A DNA stretch of 64,000 nt from Pseudomonadota bacterium (lineage in GTDB: Bacteria > Pseudomonadota > Gammaproteobacteria > Burkholderiales > Ferrovaceae): positions 310,001-374,000 of the forward strand of contig JAJZBQ010000002.1 of the NCBI GenBank assembly GCA_021798835.1, written 5' to 3'. Shown here piece by piece: positions 27,193 through 38,034 of this stretch. A model generated the notes under the pieces. That model saw nothing but the letters and a program-made list of their open reading frames with translations. It searched no databases and had not been told where the DNA came from. The position numbers and the translations under genes were made by a program. Numbering within the stretch: the stretch's first letter is position 1; every line of letters begins with the position of its first letter.

Positions 27193-28374
27193 TTAATTGG
27201 TTTCCGGCTTATTGACATTCATGGACCAAGCCACCCCCAACCAGAGAAGGGTGAACATCAATGTCATCAATGACACAGATGAGGCTCCATAATGCTGTGA
27301 AACATAGCCCGCCATCGTGGCCCCGGCAAAAGTTCCCAAAAACTGGACTGTACTGTACACGCCACTTGCCGTCCCCTTGGCCTGGGGTGGCGCAACCAGG
27401 GTCACCAATGAAGGCAAACTGGCCTCCAGCACATTAAAACCCACAAAAAATACGGTCAGCGCCACAGCGATAGTTCCCACACTACCCAATGCAAAATGCA
27501 TCAAAGCATGTGCCAGCAACACCACCACCAAAGCGCCCAAAAACACCTGCTTGCGCCACTTGCCATGGGCAAAGGCAACGGGGGGCACCATGAGCACGAA
27601 AGAGGCAATCATCACCGGCAGATAAAGTTTCCAGTGCTCTGCCTGCGGTAATCCCGCCCGTACCAATGCAGCAGGAACCACAACAAAAGTCGCCATGAGC
27701 GAACTATGCAGCACGAAAATACCCAGATTAAGCCGCAGTAATTCCTTATGTTTTAACACCTGAGAAAACGATACACGGTCAGGATTCACCACAGCACCGC
27801 TGGGATCAGGAAGTACCCACAGCGTAACGGCAATGGCCGATAGTGCCAATACTCCCGTCACTACAAATAAACCAGGAACCCCGATGAGTGGATAAAGCAA
27901 TGGCGACAACGCCATGGAAGCTGTAAAAGCAAGACCAATGGTAACACCCATCATGGCCATAGCAGAGGTGCGATTTTCCTCACGAGTAAGATCCGCTGCC
28001 ATGGCAATCAACGCAGCCGCTATGGCACCAGCCCCCTGAATAGCCCTCCCAAGCACGATGCCCCCGAGTGTATCCGCACGAGCCGCAACAAAACTACCCA
28101 GTGCAAACACCAATAATCCTCCTATGATCACCGGCTTACGCCCAACTCGATCAGACAACCACCCCAACGGTATCTGGAGCATTGCTTGAGTCAACCCATA
28201 CATTCCCAGCGCTAGTCCTACCCAGGTTTTATCAGTTCCGCCAGGTAAGTGAGTAGCGTACAACGCAAACACCGGCAAAATAATGAACATGCCGAGCATG
28301 CGTAAGCCGAAGATAGATGCCAGACTCAAACTGGCCCGTCGCTCCATAGGAGACATCGTAGAACGCTTTTTCAT
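27193..28374 (-). CDS. MFS transporter, 12 TM, drug-efflux-like
   Basis: Major facilitator superfamily carrier of 393 residues. The conserved loop 2-3 motif GWLSDRVGRKPVII (about 71-84) and 12 hydrophobic segments are seen. It resembles the YajR/multidrug subgroup but lacks the C-terminal extra domain of YajR. It stands between ssb and uvrA, as in several betaproteobacteria. The start is uncertain: ATGs at 28374, 28356 and 28347 all lack a strong ribosome site. Substrate unknown. Confidence 0.85.
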   Translation of the reverse strand: MKKRSTMSPMERRASLSLASIFGLRMLGMFIILPVFALYATHLPGGTDKTWVGLALGMYGLTQAMLQIPLGWLSDRVGRKPVIIGGLLVFALGSFVAARADTLGGIVLGRAIQGAGAIAAALIAMAADLTREENRTSAMAMMGVTIGLAFTASMALSPLLYPLIGVPGLFVVTGVLALSAIAVTLWVLPDPSGAVVNPDRVSFSQVLKHKELLRLNLGIFVLHSSLMATFVVVPAALVRAGLPQAEHWKLYLPVMIASFVLMVPPVAFAHGKWRKQVFLGALVVVLLAHALMHFALGSVGTIAVALTVFFVGFNVLEASLPSLVTLVAPPQAKGTASGVYSTVQFLGTFAGATMAGYVSQHYGASSVSLMTLMFTLLWLGVAWSMNVNKPETN

Positions 28375-28421
28375 GGTAGGGGCACTGAAAAAATAAATGG
28401 CTTCGCGTATATTATCAGGTT

Positions 28422-28451
28422 AAGTCGTTTTGCTTCACAGAAGCACGACTT
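28422..28451 (+). other. bulged hairpin upstream of uvrA
   Basis: Arms AAGTCG+TGCTTC and GAAGCA+CGACTT form a 12-bp stem with a three-T bulge and an ACA loop, 46 bases before the uvrA ATG. There is no T-run after it. It may be an operator or a leader fold. No LexA-type CTG-N10-CAG box is visible in this divergent region. Confidence 0.5.
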
Positions 28452-28496
28452 CTTCCTCCTGACCATGACTTGACCAAATCTCCCTTGATCCAAAAT

Positions 28497-31328
28497 ATGC
28501 TACGTATTCGGGGTGCCAGAACCCACAATCTCAAAAATATTGATCTGGACTTGCCAAAACACCGCCTGGTGATCATCACCGGCCTGTCTGGTTCCGGAAA
28601 ATCCTCTTTGGCCTTTGACACCCTCTACGCTGAGGGACAACGACGGTATGTAGAGTCACTATCCGCCTACGCACGCCAGTTTTTACAGATGATGGAAAAA
28701 CCTGACGTTGACCTGATCGAAGGACTTTCTCCTGCAATTGCCATCGAGCAAAAAGCTACCAGCCATAATCCTCGCTCCACAGTGGGGACTGTCACGGAAA
28801 TTCATGACTATCTGCGTCTGCTGTTTGCCCGTGTGGGGACCCCCCACTGCCCCGAACATGATCAACCCCTCAGTGCCCAAACGGTTAGCCAGATGGTCGA
28901 TGCTGTATTGTCTCTGCCTGAAGAGAGCCGGATTATGATCTTGGCTCCTCTGGTCATAGAACGCAAGGGCCAGCAAACCGAGTTGATTGATGAACTGCGT
29001 GCACAAGGCTTCGTACGCTTACGCATCGATGGCAACATCATGGACATTGATGCCATTCCCACATTGGCGAAATCACGGAAACATACCATAGAGATCGTAG
29101 TGGACCGCCTCAGGGTACGTGCAGATGCTCGTCAGCGTCTTGCTGAATCCTTTGAGACCGCATTACGTCATGCAGAAGGGCGAGTGATGGTCTGCGGCAT
29201 CGATAGTGAGTTATCACTCACTTTTTCATCACGCTTTGCCTGTCCCATTTGCAACCAAGGTATCAGCGAACTGGAACCCCGTCTGTTTTCCTTCAACAAC
29301 CCCATGGGAGCCTGTCCACAATGCGACGGACTGGGACAGGTCAGTTTCTTTGACCCCAAACGGGTTGTCGCCTTCCCGAATATAAGCCTGGCCGCGGGAG
29401 CCATAAAAAGTTGGGATCAGCGCAATCAGTTCTTCTTTCAGATGCTGACCGATCTCGCTCAGCACTATCAGTTTGACGTTCATGCCCCATTCGACACCCT
29501 ACCCGAAGATATTCAAACCATCATCCTCTACGGTTCCGACAAAGAAAAAATCACTTTCCACTCCCTCGGCATTCGTGGTACTACCACATCACGGACAGCC
29601 ACATTTGAAGGCATTATTCCTCATCTGGAACGACGCTACCGCGAGTCTGATTCAAGCTTGGTACGTGAAGAATTAAGCCGTCTACGCGCGCAACGCAGTT
29701 GTCCTTCCTGCCTGGGAGCGCGACTGCGCCGCGAAGCACGTCATGTCCGAGTAGGAGGATACCGGTTGCATGAACTCAATCAACTTCCTCTAAAGCAGGC
29801 AGAACAGGTATTCCAATCAATGACCCTAAGCGGTCAGAAACAAACCATTGCCGAAAAAATTCTAAAGGAAATCATCGCACGTCTTCAGTTTCTCAACAAT
29901 GTCGGACTGGACTACCTCCAACTCGACCGTTCAGCCGACACTCTTTCCGGTGGAGAAGCTCAACGTATCCGCCTGGCCTCACAGATCGGTTCTGGATTAA
30001 CCGGGGTCATGTATGTTCTGGATGAACCATCGATAGGTCTGCACCAACGAGATAACCGACGTCTGCTACTAACCCTTCAGCGGCTACGCGATCTGGGCAA
30101 CACCGTACTGGTTGTTGAACATGATGAAGAAGCCATCCGCAATGCCGACTATGTCGTAGACATGGGTCCTGGCGCAGGAGAGCATGGAGGACAGGTAATT
30201 GTTGCTGGACCACCAGAAACCATTCTGTCACACCCCCATTCCTTAACGGGTCGTTATCTATCCGGGGCTCTCTGTATCCCTGTTCCTTCTGAACGGCACT
30301 TGTTCGATTCGACACGCCAGTTGGTCCTCAGAGGAGCCTGCGGTAACAATCTCAAAAACGTGACCTTGACACTCCCAGTGGGACTGATGACTTGCATCAC
30401 TGGAGTTTCCGGATCAGGGAAATCTACTCTAATCAATGATACCCTTCATGCCGCCGTGGCCCGACACTTTTACGGTAGTAGCCATGACCCCGCTCCCTTT
30501 CACGAACTCTCTGGACTGGAACATTTTGACAAGGTAATCAACGTCGATCAGACTCCAATTGGGCGAACCCCACGTTCCAACCCAGCCACCTATACAGGCC
30601 TATTCACCCCGATTCGAGAACTCTTCGCTGAATTACCCAGTGCCCGCGAGCGTGGCTATGGTCCCGGACGTTTTTCATTCAACGTCAAAGGTGGACGATG
30701 TGAAGCCTGTCAAGGTGATGGTTTGATCAAAGTTGAAATGCACTTTTTGCCTGATATTTTCGTCCCCTGTGATGCCTGTCATGGACAACGTTATAACCGC
30801 GAAACGCTGGACATACGTTACCGCGGTCTGAATATTCATGACGTATTGGCCCTTACTGTCGAAAATGCTCTCGCATTCTTCCACGCAGTACCGGTGTTGG
30901 CACGCAAACTTCAAACTTTGCTGGATGTCGGACTGGGATATATCACCTTGGGTCAGGCTGCAACCACTCTTTCAGGCGGTGAAGCACAACGCGTCAAGCT
31001 ATCCCTGGAACTGTCCAAACGTGATACCGGACGAACCCTCTTTATCCTCGATGAACCCACCACTGGCCTCCATTTCCACGACATCAATCTGCTGCTCAAG
31101 GTCCTCCAACGGCTCCGTGACCAAGGTAACACCCTCATCGTCATCGAACACAATTTGGATGTTATAAAAACAGCGGACTGGATCGTAGACATGGGTCCAG
31201 AAGGAGGAAACGGTGGAGGCCGCATCCTGGCTGAAGGTACTCCCGAAATGGTTGCCAACCACCCAAATTCTGCCACTGGCGAATATATCAAACCTCATTT
31301 GACCGCCCACAACAACCATACACCATGA
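28497..31328 (+). CDS. uvrA: excinuclease ABC subunit A
   Basis: DNA-damage sensor ATPase of nucleotide-excision repair, 943 residues. Two ABC modules are seen: Walker [10 protein letters not shown] and GVSGSGKST, signatures LSGGEAQRI and LSGGEAQRV, Walker [11 protein letters not shown] and [10 protein letters not shown]. Zinc modules are CPIC/CPQC and CEAC/CDAC. Start: the frame is open to a TTG at 28470, but the ATG at 28497 gives the family's [15 protein letters not shown]; no clear ribosome site supports either. Divergent from the MFS gene. Confidence 0.97.
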   Translation: MLRIRGARTHNLKNIDLDLPKHRLVIITGLSGSGKSSLAFDTLYAEGQRRYVESLSAYARQFLQMMEKPDVDLIEGLSPAIAIEQKATSHNPRSTVGTVTEIHDYLRLLFARVGTPHCPEHDQPLSAQTVSQMVDAVLSLPEESRIMILAPLVIERKGQQTELIDELRAQGFVRLRIDGNIMDIDAIPTLAKSRKHTIEIVVDRLRVRADARQRLAESFETALRHAEGRVMVCGIDSELSLTFSSRFACPICNQGISELEPRLFSFNNPMGACPQCDGLGQVSFFDPKRVVAFPNISLAAGAIKSWDQRNQFFFQMLTDLAQHYQFDVHAPFDTLPEDIQTIILYGSDKEKITFHSLGIRGTTTSRTATFEGIIPHLERRYRESDSSLVREELSRLRAQRSCPSCLGARLRREARHVRVGGYRLHELNQLPLKQAEQVFQSMTLSGQKQTIAEKILKEIIARLQFLNNVGLDYLQLDRSADTLSGGEAQRIRLASQIGSGLTGVMYVLDEPSIGLHQRDNRRLLLTLQRLRDLGNTVLVVEHDEEAIRNADYVVDMGPGAGEHGGQVIVAGPPETILSHPHSLTGRYLSGALCIPVPSERHLFDSTRQLVLRGACGNNLKNVTLTLPVGLMTCITGVSGSGKSTLINDTLHAAVARHFYGSSHDPAPFHELSGLEHFDKVINVDQTPIGRTPRSNPATYTGLFTPIRELFAELPSARERGYGPGRFSFNVKGGRCEACQGDGLIKVEMHFLPDIFVPCDACHGQRYNRETLDIRYRGLNIHDVLALTVENALAFFHAVPVLARKLQTLLDVGLGYITLGQAATTLSGGEAQRVKLSLELSKRDTGRTLFILDEPTTGLHFHDINLLLKVLQRLRDQGNTLIVIEHNLDVIKTADWIVDMGPEGGNGGGRILAEGTPEMVANHPNSATGEYIKPHLTAHNNHTP

Positions 31329-31395
31329 CCTCCATCACACCATGATTATCTGGTAGCATGGTTACCAGAGAAACTGACCTTGAATGTGGAGTAGC

Positions 31396-31782
31396 ATGAG
31401 TGGACTTGGCTGGTTTGCCGTCGGAATTGGATCTGCGTTGGGAGCATGGCTACGCTGGGTACTCGGCCTGACATTCAATCCCATGCTTCCCAATTTGCCT
31501 TTGGGTACCTTGGCAGCTAATCTGTTGGGGGGCTATCTGGTTGGTCTGGCGGTTTCCTATTTTTCCGACCATGCCGGCTTGCCTCCTGAGACACGATTGT
31601 TCGTTATCACGGGTTTCATGGGCGGCTTGACAACTTTTTCCACTTTTTCTGCTGAATCCGTCACCTTGCTAGGACGAACCCAATATCTGTGGGCACTTGC
31701 TCATTTGCTTGCTCATCTGGGTGGTTCTCTGACCATGACAGTAGCAGGAATGGCTACCTATACTTGGCTCAAGTCCCACTGA
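31396..31782 (+). CDS. crcB: fluoride ion channel CrcB
   Basis: Fluc-type fluoride exporter, a dual-topology dimer in the inner membrane, 128 residues with four TM helices. Family motifs GSALGAWLRW, GTLAANLLGGYLVG and TGFMGGLTTFSTFS (the pore Phe/Thr/Ser track) are intact. GGAG lies 4 bases before the ATG at 31396, so it is preferred to 31384. No fluoride riboswitch could be recognised in the 67 bases upstream. It forms a run with DUF190 and an EamA protein. Confidence 0.94.
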   Translation: MSGLGWFAVGIGSALGAWLRWVLGLTFNPMLPNLPLGTLAANLLGGYLVGLAVSYFSDHAGLPPETRLFVITGFMGGLTTFSTFSAESVTLLGRTQYLWALAHLLAHLGGSLTMTVAGMATYTWLKSH

Positions 31783-31801
31783 CTGTTAATCAAGGTCTCC
31801 C

Positions 31802-32116
31802 ATGAATGGCATTTATCTCAAGTTTTATCTTCATGAAAATCGTGTGCACCACCACACCCTAGCCTACCAGTGGTTATTGGAGCAGGCACGTATTCTGGGA
31901 ATTCCTGGCGGATCGGTATTTAAGTCCATCGCAGGGTATGGCCGCCATGGAACCTTGCACGAAGATCACTTTTTTGAATTAGGAAATGATCTCCCCGTTG
32001 AGGTGGTTTTCGTGGTCGATATGGAACAGGCCGAACAACTCCTGACACTGGTACGCCAAGCCGCATTACCCTTGCATTATGTGCGTATGCCAGTTGAACA
32101 CGGAACCCTTCCGTGA
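31802..32116 (+). CDS. DUF190 protein (PII-like), fluoride-gene partner
   Basis: Small cytoplasmic protein of 104 residues with the DUF190 fold, related to the PII/GlnB ferredoxin-like fold. GYGRHGTLHEDHFFELGNDLPVEVVFVVD is the family core. DUF190 genes very often follow crcB, so a regulatory role in fluoride export is likely but unproven. AAGG lies 6 bases before the ATG. Its stop overlaps the next start as GTGA. Confidence 0.9.
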   Translation: MNGIYLKFYLHENRVHHHTLAYQWLLEQARILGIPGGSVFKSIAGYGRHGTLHEDHFFELGNDLPVEVVFVVDMEQAEQLLTLVRQAALPLHYVRMPVEHGTLP

Positions 32117-32544
32117 CCAACATCCCAACCTGGGTACTCTTTGCTTTGGGCTCGGCATTTTTTGCCGGGTTGACCACTTTTTTCGGGAAATTGGGCGTTC
32201 ACGGAATCAATTCAAACTTCGCCACCTTCATCCGCACACTTGTTGTTTTGTGGGCCATTGGAGGACTGCTGACCTGGCGTGGTGAATGGCAACGGTTGTC
32301 TCAACTTTCAGTAAGCACCTGGGGATTCCTCGTAATCTCAGGGATTACTACGGGATTATCGTGGTTATGTTACTTCCGGGCTCTTCAGTTAGGCCCAATC
32401 TCCGGAGTCGCCTCACTGGACAAACTTAGTTTGGCCTTCGCGCTCCTGCTGGGGATTCTTTTCCTTGGAGAACCTCTTCGCTGGCAAGTCATGATTGGTA
32501 GCGCTCTGATCATTGCCGGTTCGTTAATTTTCCTGATACCCTAA
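32113..32544 (+). CDS. half-size EamA/DMT-family membrane protein
   Basis: A 143-residue protein of five hydrophobic segments, equal to one EamA repeat where typical drug/metabolite transporters have two. The C-terminal motif ALLLGILFLGEPLRWQVMIGSALIIAGSLIFLIP is characteristic. It starts with GTG at 32113, coupled to DUF190. It would work as a homodimer. Its place in a crcB operon hints at anion or metabolite export; the substrate is unknown. Confidence 0.85.
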   Translation: MTNIPTWVLFALGSAFFAGLTTFFGKLGVHGINSNFATFIRTLVVLWAIGGLLTWRGEWQRLSQLSVSTWGFLVISGITTGLSWLCYFRALQLGPISGVASLDKLSLAFALLLGILFLGEPLRWQVMIGSALIIAGSLIFLIP

Positions 32545-32570
32545 CTCGATTTTCAACTGATTTTCCCACT

Positions 32571-33344
32571 ATGCTGACGACTTTGATATTTGATGTTGAT
32601 GGAACCCTCGCTGATACTGAACGTGATGGACATCGTCCATCCTTCAATGCTGCCTTCCGGCAATTTGGTTTAGACTGGGAGTGGGATATCCCACTCTATG
32701 GAGAATTGCTATCGGTAACTGGTGGGAAAGAGCGAATATGTTACTACGTTGAACATTACCGTGCGCACCTCCCTACCCCTGACAATTTTGAGAACCTGGT
32801 CGCTGCGCTTCACCGCGCTAAGACCGAGCATTACACGGCATTGCTTCAACGTGGTGAAATCCCTCTCCTGCCAGGAGTTGAACGGATATTGAAGGAAGCT
32901 CGGCAAGCAGGGCTAAACTTGGCCATTGCCACTACCACTACCCCCCAAAATGTGACCGCACTGCTAGAAGCCACACTGGGCCCTGAAAGTCTACGATGGT
33001 TCAAAGTTGTCGCCGCAGGTGATATTGTTCCCGCCAAAAAACCTGCTCCTGATATTTATCTGTGGGCCATGGATCGTCTCGGAGTTACTGCTTCGGAATG
33101 CCTAGCCTTCGAAGATTCTGAAAATGGCTTACGCTCGGCATTGGGCGCTGGCTTAACCACGCTCATCACACCCAACGACTATACGTTGCGACAAGACTTC
33201 TCTGGCGCTGCCGCTCTGATCAATAATCTAGATGACATTTCCTCCCCTTATTCAGACTCAGAGAAGACAATGTTTACGCCTCGCGTTCCGGTTACTATCG
33301 ACTTCTGCCGAAACTTACTGAATAAATACCGCGAGAACTGCTGA
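32571..33344 (+). CDS. cbbY: CbbY-type HAD phosphatase
   Basis: HAD-superfamily hydrolase of 257 residues. Motif I DVDGTLADTE (nucleophile Asp8, acid Asp10), ATTTTPQN (motif II), KKPAPDIY (motif III) and FEDSENG (motif IV) are complete. The cap region FGLDWEWDIPLYGELLSVTGGKERI is that of CbbY, which dephosphorylates the Rubisco inhibitor xylulose-1,5-bisphosphate in Calvin-cycle bacteria. No other cbb gene is here. No clear ribosome site precedes the ATG. Confidence 0.85.
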   Translation: MLTTLIFDVDGTLADTERDGHRPSFNAAFRQFGLDWEWDIPLYGELLSVTGGKERICYYVEHYRAHLPTPDNFENLVAALHRAKTEHYTALLQRGEIPLLPGVERILKEARQAGLNLAIATTTTPQNVTALLEATLGPESLRWFKVVAAGDIVPAKKPAPDIYLWAMDRLGVTASECLAFEDSENGLRSALGAGLTTLITPNDYTLRQDFSGAAALINNLDDISSPYSDSEKTMFTPRVPVTIDFCRNLLNKYRENC

Positions 33345-33378
33345 AATCAGCACAATACAAGCCTGAGGTTCCACACAT

Positions 33379-33406
33379 AAAAAAGCCCGCAGAAGCGGGC
33401 TTTTTT
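33379..33406. terminator. bidirectional terminator between cbbY and rplQ
   Basis: GCCCGC/GCGGGC stem with AGAA loop, A6 before and T6 after. It ends the plus-strand crcB-cbbY run and the minus-strand alpha operon, three bases after rplQ. Confidence 0.93.
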
Positions 33407-33408
33407 AT

Positions 33409-33798
33409 CTATTCTGCTTCATCCTCTGGAAGCGTTGAATTGGGTCTATCAACTAACTCAACATAAGCCATAGGGGCATTATCACCCTGACGAAAACCAA
33501 ACTTCAGAATACGAACATACCCACCTGGGCGCGCCTGGTAACGAGGGCCCAACTCATTAAACAACTTCAAAACCATATCACGATCACGCAACCGATTGAA
33601 AGCCAATCGGTGATTTGCCAGTGATGGTTCCTTGGCAAGGGTAATAAGTGGTTCAACAACCCGACGCAATTCCTTTGCTTTTGGCAACGTTGTTTTGATT
33701 GCCTCATGCAAGAAAAGAGAATTCGCCATATTACGGAGCATCGCCAAACGATGGCTGGTTGTACGGTTTAACTTACGATTACTCAATCGATGACGCAT
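33409..33798 (-). CDS. rplQ: 50S ribosomal protein L17
   Basis: Large-subunit protein at the exit-tunnel side, 129 residues. [20 protein letters not shown] and the GYVRILK strand are diagnostic. Last gene of the alpha operon, 66 bases after rpoA. The acidic end LPEDEAE is normal for the group. Confidence 0.97.
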   Translation of the reverse strand: MRHRLSNRKLNRTTSHRLAMLRNMANSLFLHEAIKTTLPKAKELRRVVEPLITLAKEPSLANHRLAFNRLRDRDMVLKLFNELGPRYQARPGGYVRILKFGFRQGDNAPMAYVELVDRPNSTLPEDEAE

Positions 33799-33864
33799 GA
33801 TAAGATCCTTATGATTTCATTCATTTATAAGTAATGCGCCGCAGCGCTTATGGAGAAAACCAAA

Positions 33865-34857
33865 TTAGCGATGCAACTCAAGTCCTACAGGTGGCCAATT
33901 TTCCAGTTTCATACCTAATGTGAGACTCTTCGTCGCCAGAACTTCTTTTATTTCATTCAGTGACTTACGACCAAGATTAGGAGTCTTCAACAATTCCGTT
34001 TCCGTGCGCTGAATTAAATCACCAATGTAATAAATATTTTCAGCCTTTAAACAGTTAGCGGATCGTACCGTGAGTTCCAGATCATCCACAGGCTGCAGCA
34101 GTATGGGATCCACCTGGGGAGCACGAGTTGCTTCACTTGATATGGGGGTTCCTTGCAGATCAGCAAAAACCGCCAATTGCTCCATCAACACACGAGCAGC
34201 CAGACGAACTGCCTCCTCTGGTTCAATGGCACCATTGGTCTCAATATCCATGACCAGACGATCCAGGTCCGTGCGCTGCTCAACCCGTGCGCTCTCAACC
34301 GCATAACTTACACGGCTCACTGGACTATACGATGCATCGAGTTGAATGCCATTCACCGCATGAGAATCGTCATTGACCGGACGCGTTGAGGCGGGTTCAT
34401 AGCCGTAACCTTTGGCAACGCGAACTTGCATCTCCAACTTTCCCCCGACAGTCAAATGAGCAATAACATGGTCTGGGTTGATGATTTCAACATGATGCTG
34501 AGCATCGAAATCAGCAGCCGTGACCACGCCAGGTCCTTCTTTGCTGAGAGTCAGCACGGCTTCATCATGTTGATGCAACTTCAGGACAATACCCTTAAGA
34601 TTTAGCATCAAGTCAACGACATCTTCCTGTATCCCTTCTACGGTAGAATACTCGTGAACCACATGGCTGATTCGTGCCTCAACAGGAGCAAACCCCGGCA
34701 TTGAAGAAAGAAGAATTCGCCGCAATGCATTTCCTAAGGTATGACCATACCCACGCTCAAAAGGCTCCATCACAACTTTGGCATGATTTGGATGAATATT
34801 TTGAACTTCGATGGAGCGCGGCTTCAAAAAATTAGTGATCTGGTGATCTTGTTGCAT
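33865..34857 (-). CDS. rpoA: RNA polymerase alpha subunit
   Basis: Assembly platform of RNA polymerase, about 330 residues. The N-terminal domain ([23 protein letters not shown]) and the C-terminal DNA/activator domain (residues about 250-325, with [20 protein letters not shown] and [13 protein letters not shown]) are complete. Two ATGs in tandem (34860, 34857); AAGGA spacing favours 34857. In the alpha operon between rpsD and rplQ. Confidence 0.98.
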   Translation of the reverse strand: MQQDHQITNFLKPRSIEVQNIHPNHAKVVMEPFERGYGHTLGNALRRILLSSMPGFAPVEARISHVVHEYSTVEGIQEDVVDLMLNLKGIVLKLHQHDEAVLTLSKEGPGVVTAADFDAQHHVEIINPDHVIAHLTVGGKLEMQVRVAKGYGYEPASTRPVNDDSHAVNGIQLDASYSPVSRVSYAVESARVEQRTDLDRLVMDIETNGAIEPEEAVRLAARVLMEQLAVFADLQGTPISSEATRAPQVDPILLQPVDDLELTVRSANCLKAENIYYIGDLIQRTETELLKTPNLGRKSLNEIKEVLATKSLTLGMKLENWPPVGLELHR

Positions 34858-34898
34858 CATCTATCCTTCATGAGTGACGTCAGGATCAAAACGCCGGG

Positions 34899-35525
34899 TT
34901 ACTTGGAATACAATTCAACAATCAAAGACTCATTGATCGTCGCCGGTAACTCGCTGCGTTCAGGACGAGTTTTGAAAACGCCCTTCATGGCTTTCGTGTC
35001 CACCTCGATCCACTCAGGGTAGCCACGACTTTCTGCCGCTTCCAGAGCCGCCTTCAAGCGCAACTGTTGGCGCGACTTCTCCGCCACGGAAATTTCATCA
35101 CCAGGGCGAACTTGATAGGAAGGAATATTGACGCGCCGCCCGTTAACCAGTAGGCTATTGTGACGTACCACTTGCCGAGCTTCGACACGCGACGAACCAA
35201 AACCCATACGATAAGCCACGTTATCCAAGCGGCTTTCTAATGACTTCAGCAGGTTATCACCTGTAACTCCACGAGCACGATCTGCTGCCTTGTAGGTACG
35301 ATGGAATTGTCCTTCCAGTACACCATAAATTCGACGAACCTTTTGCTTGGCTCGCAATTGAACTGCATAATCCGACTGACGCACCTGCTTCTGGCCATGC
35401 TGGCCCGGTGCATACGCTCTACGCTCGATAGCGCACTTTTCAGTAAAACATTTTTCGCCCTTAAGGAACAATTTCTCGCCCTCGCGACGGCACTGACGGC
35501 ATTTTGGATCAAGATTTCTAGCCAC
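34899..35525 (-). CDS. rpsD: 30S ribosomal protein S4
   Basis: Primary 16S-binding protein, 208 residues. The start is GTG at 35525 with AGGAG 6 bases before it. [19 protein letters not shown] has the N-terminal Cys pair; the S4 RNA-binding domain ([41 protein letters not shown]) is intact. In many bacteria S4 represses the alpha operon; no matching pseudoknot was sought. Confidence 0.97.
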   Translation of the reverse strand: MARNLDPKCRQCRREGEKLFLKGEKCFTEKCAIERRAYAPGQHGQKQVRQSDYAVQLRAKQKVRRIYGVLEGQFHRTYKAADRARGVTGDNLLKSLESRLDNVAYRMGFGSSRVEARQVVRHNSLLVNGRRVNIPSYQVRPGDEISVAEKSRQQLRLKAALEAAESRGYPEWIEVDTKAMKGVFKTRPERSELPATINESLIVELYSK

Positions 35526-35543
35526 AATAATCTCCTGCTACGC

Positions 35544-35939
35544 TTAGATACGACGTTTTTTCGGAGGACGGCACCCATTATGGGGAACCGGCGTGACATC
35601 CGAAATACTGGTAATTTTAAAACCAACGGAATTCAATGCACGAACAGCAGATTCACGTCCAGGGCCAGGGCCTTTGATTCGCACCTCAAGATTCTTGACC
35701 CCGCATTCCTGTGCAGCCTTTCCGGCATTCTCAGCCGCAATCTGTGCAGCAAAAGGGGTGCTCTTGCGCGATCCCTTAAAACCATTGCTACCCGACGTTG
35801 CCCAAGACAAAGCATTGCCCTGACGATCTGTAATGGTAACAATTGTGTTATTGAACGAGGCATGAATGTGTGCAATTCCTTCCGCAACATTCTTCTTGAC
35901 CTTCTTTCGGGCTCGGGATGAGTTGTTGGATTTAACCAT
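35544..35939 (-). CDS. rpsK: 30S ribosomal protein S11
   Basis: Platform protein next to the E site, 131 residues. [22 protein letters not shown] and the C-terminal [13 protein letters not shown] are signatures. A Ser/Arg-rich basic N-terminal tail. Between rpsM and rpsD in the alpha operon. Confidence 0.97.
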   Translation of the reverse strand: MVKSNNSSRARKKVKKNVAEGIAHIHASFNNTIVTITDRQGNALSWATSGSNGFKGSRKSTPFAAQIAAENAGKAAQECGVKNLEVRIKGPGPGRESAVRALNSVGFKITSISDVTPVPHNGCRPPKKRRI

Positions 35940-35959
35940 GATATTCTCTTCTCCTACGA

Positions 35960-36322
35960 TTACTTAGTGGTACGCACAGCTTTACGCGGTCCCTTTCGGG
36001 TTCGAGCATTGGTGCGTGTCCGCTGCCCGCGGCAAGGAAGGCCTCGGCGATGCCGGGTCCCACGATAACTACCGAGATCCATGAGTCGCTTGATATTCAA
36101 GGAAACCTCACGACGAAGATCCCCTTCGACCGCGAATTTTGTCACCTCGAGACGCAAGCGCTCCATATCTGCATCGGTCAAGTCTTTAATTTTAGTACTG
36201 GTACCGACTTCAGCCGCCGCACAAATATCGCGTGCGCGTGCACGCCCAATTCCATATATAGCGGTCAATGCGATTTCAGCATGTTGGTGATTAGGGATGT
36301 TGACCCCGGCAATACGAGCCAT
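35960..36322 (-). CDS. rpsM: 30S ribosomal protein S13
   Basis: Head protein contacting P-site tRNA and L5, 120 residues. [25 protein letters not shown] and the C-terminal [18 protein letters not shown] are typical. First gene of the alpha group after rpmJ, with a 31-base gap. Confidence 0.97.
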   Translation of the reverse strand: MARIAGVNIPNHQHAEIALTAIYGIGRARARDICAAAEVGTSTKIKDLTDADMERLRLEVTKFAVEGDLRREVSLNIKRLMDLGSYRGTRHRRGLPCRGQRTRTNARTRKGPRKAVRTTK

Positions 36323-36353
36323 ATTCGTCCTCAGATTTTACTTAAATTAATAA

Positions 36354-36467
36354 TCAGCCTTGGCGTTGTTTGTGGCGTGGATCTTCACAAATGACACGAA
36401 GAACGCCCTTACGGCGAACCAACTTACATTTGCGACAGACTTTTTTTACTGATGCTTGCACTTTCAT
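36354..36467 (-). CDS. rpmJ: 50S ribosomal protein L36
   Basis: A 37-residue zinc-ribbon protein found by reading the minus strand between rpsM and inf[18 protein letters not shown] has the first Cys pair; a third Cys is in VICEDPRHK with the His ligand (C+ type, zinc-binding). It ends QRQG. Order infA-rpmJ-rpsM is standard. Confidence 0.96.
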   Translation of the reverse strand: MKVQASVKKVCRKCKLVRRKGVLRVICEDPRHKQRQG

Positions 36468-36491
36468 GATGTTCTCCCACAACCTTATGAA

Positions 36492-36710
36492 TTATTTGGC
36501 ACGGAAAATGATACGACAACGACTAAGGTCATAAGGCGTCAGTTCAACCGTAACCTTGTCGCCAGGTAATATGCGGATATAATGCATACGCATTTTCCCG
36601 GAAATATGACCCAAAACCACATGGTCATTTTCGAGCTTCACGCGAAATGTTGCATTCGGCAACGTTTCGAGTATCTCACCCTGCATCTCGATGGTATCTT
36701 CTTTAGCCAT
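36492..36710 (-). CDS. infA: translation initiation factor IF-1
   Basis: OB-fold factor binding the A site of the 30S subunit, 72 residues. [21 protein letters not shown] and [19 protein letters not shown] are the family core. Lies 3 bases after secY and before rpmJ, as usual for betaproteobacteria. Confidence 0.97.
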   Translation of the reverse strand: MAKEDTIEMQGEILETLPNATFRVKLENDHVVLGHISGKMRMHYIRILPGDKVTVELTPYDLSRCRIIFRAK

Positions 36711-36713
36711 CTT

Positions 36714-38030
36714 TTACTTTACCCCCTGTCCCTTGAAATTGGCTTTCTTGAGCAGGCTTTCGTACTGCTGTGACATCAGATATGTTTGTACCTGAGCCAT
36801 GAAATCCATAGTCACAACGACGATAATTAACAATGAGGTACCGCCAAAATAGAAGGGTACATTAAACTTTACAATAAGAAACTCAGGCAAAAGACAAACC
36901 AAAGAAATATAAATTGCCCCAGTAAGCGTCAGACGGGTCAGAATCTTGTCGATATATCGCGAAGTTTGCTCTCCAGGCCTGATACCAGGCACAAAGGCAC
37001 CGTTCTTCTTAAGGTTATCAGCCGTCTCTTTGCTATTAAAGACCAATGCTGTATAAAAAAAGCAGAAGAAGAAAATTGCGGCTGTATAAAGCAAAACATA
37101 AACCGGCTGACCAGGGCTAAGAACCGCACTGATGTCTTTTAGCCATCCGAAGTGCTTTCTGCTGCTAAACCAACCAGCCAATGTTGCCGGAAACAAAATA
37201 ATGCTGCTGGCAAAAATTGGAGGAATTACCCCAGCCATATTGAGTTTCATGGGCAGATGACTACTTTGTCCTCCGTAGATTTTATTGCCCACTTGACGCT
37301 TAGCATAATTGACCGTGATTTTACGTTGACCTCGCTCAACAAAAACCACGAGTGCAGTAACGGCAACAACAGCGACAAATATGGCCATCGCGAGAAACCA
37401 ACTGAATGCACCAGTTCTAACCAACTCAAGAGTGCTGCCAACTGCTCGTGGCAGACCCGCAACAATACCGCTAAAAATAATCAGAGAGATTCCATTTCCA
37501 ATGCCCCTTTCAGTGACTTGTTCACCCAGCCACATAAGAAACATTGTTCCAGTGACCAATGTCACCGCGGTTTCCAGCCTAAATGCAAGCCCAGGGTCCA
37601 TGACCAAACCTGGTTGACCTTCCAAAGCAACAGCAATCCCCATAGCCTGAAAAAAAGCGAGTAACACAGTTCCATAACGGGTGTACTGGGTAATTTTACG
37701 CCGGCCTGTTTCACCATCCTTCTTCAGCGATTCCAAAGAGGGGATCACCGTGGTTAACAATTGCATGATGATGGAAGCCGAGATGTAGGGCATGATTCCC
37801 AGTGCAAACACTGTAAAACGGGACAGTGCTCCACCTGAGAACATGTTAAACATGCCAAGAATCCCAGTCTGCTGGCTATTGAATAACTTTGACAATTCAT
37901 CAGGATTGATCCCGGGAACCGGGATATGTGCTCCCAGACGGTAAACAACCAAAGCGCCGACTACAAACCAAAGCCGGCGTTTAAGGTCGTTTAACTTTCC
38001 TGATGCCAAATTATTGGATAAATTCGCCAA
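36714..38030 (-). CDS. secY: protein translocase channel SecY
   Basis: Ten-TM channel of the Sec translocase, 438 residues. The frame is open far upstream into rplO, but a TTG at 38030, four bases after the rplO stop and 7 bases after GGAG, gives the normal N-terminus ([21 protein letters not shown]). The plug and pore motifs ([36 protein letters not shown]) are intact. It works with SecE at 63074. The TTG start likely keeps its output low relative to the ribosomal genes. Confidence 0.95.
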   Translation of the reverse strand: MANLSNNLASGKLNDLKRRLWFVVGALVVYRLGAHIPVPGINPDELSKLFNSQQTGILGMFNMFSGGALSRFTVFALGIMPYISASIIMQLLTTVIPSLESLKKDGETGRRKITQYTRYGTVLLAFFQAMGIAVALEGQPGLVMDPGLAFRLETAVTLVTGTMFLMWLGEQVTERGIGNGISLIIFSGIVAGLPRAVGSTLELVRTGAFSWFLAMAIFVAVVAVTALVVFVERGQRKITVNYAKRQVGNKIYGGQSSHLPMKLNMAGVIPPIFASSIILFPATLAGWFSSRKHFGWLKDISAVLSPGQPVYVLLYTAAIFFFCFFYTALVFNSKETADNLKKNGAFVPGIRPGEQTSRYIDKILTRLTLTGAIYISLVCLLPEFLIVKFNVPFYFGGTSLLIIVVVTMDFMAQVQTYLMSQQYESLLKKANFKGQGVK

Positions 38031-38034
38031 GAGA

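Noticed and set aside
28375..28496. LexA box for uvrA
   Set aside because: No CTG-N10-CAG or close variant is present.
31329..31395. Fluoride riboswitch before crcB
   Set aside because: Only a 7-bp hairpin is seen after uvrA; the conserved riboswitch pseudoknot could not be found, and the gap is short.
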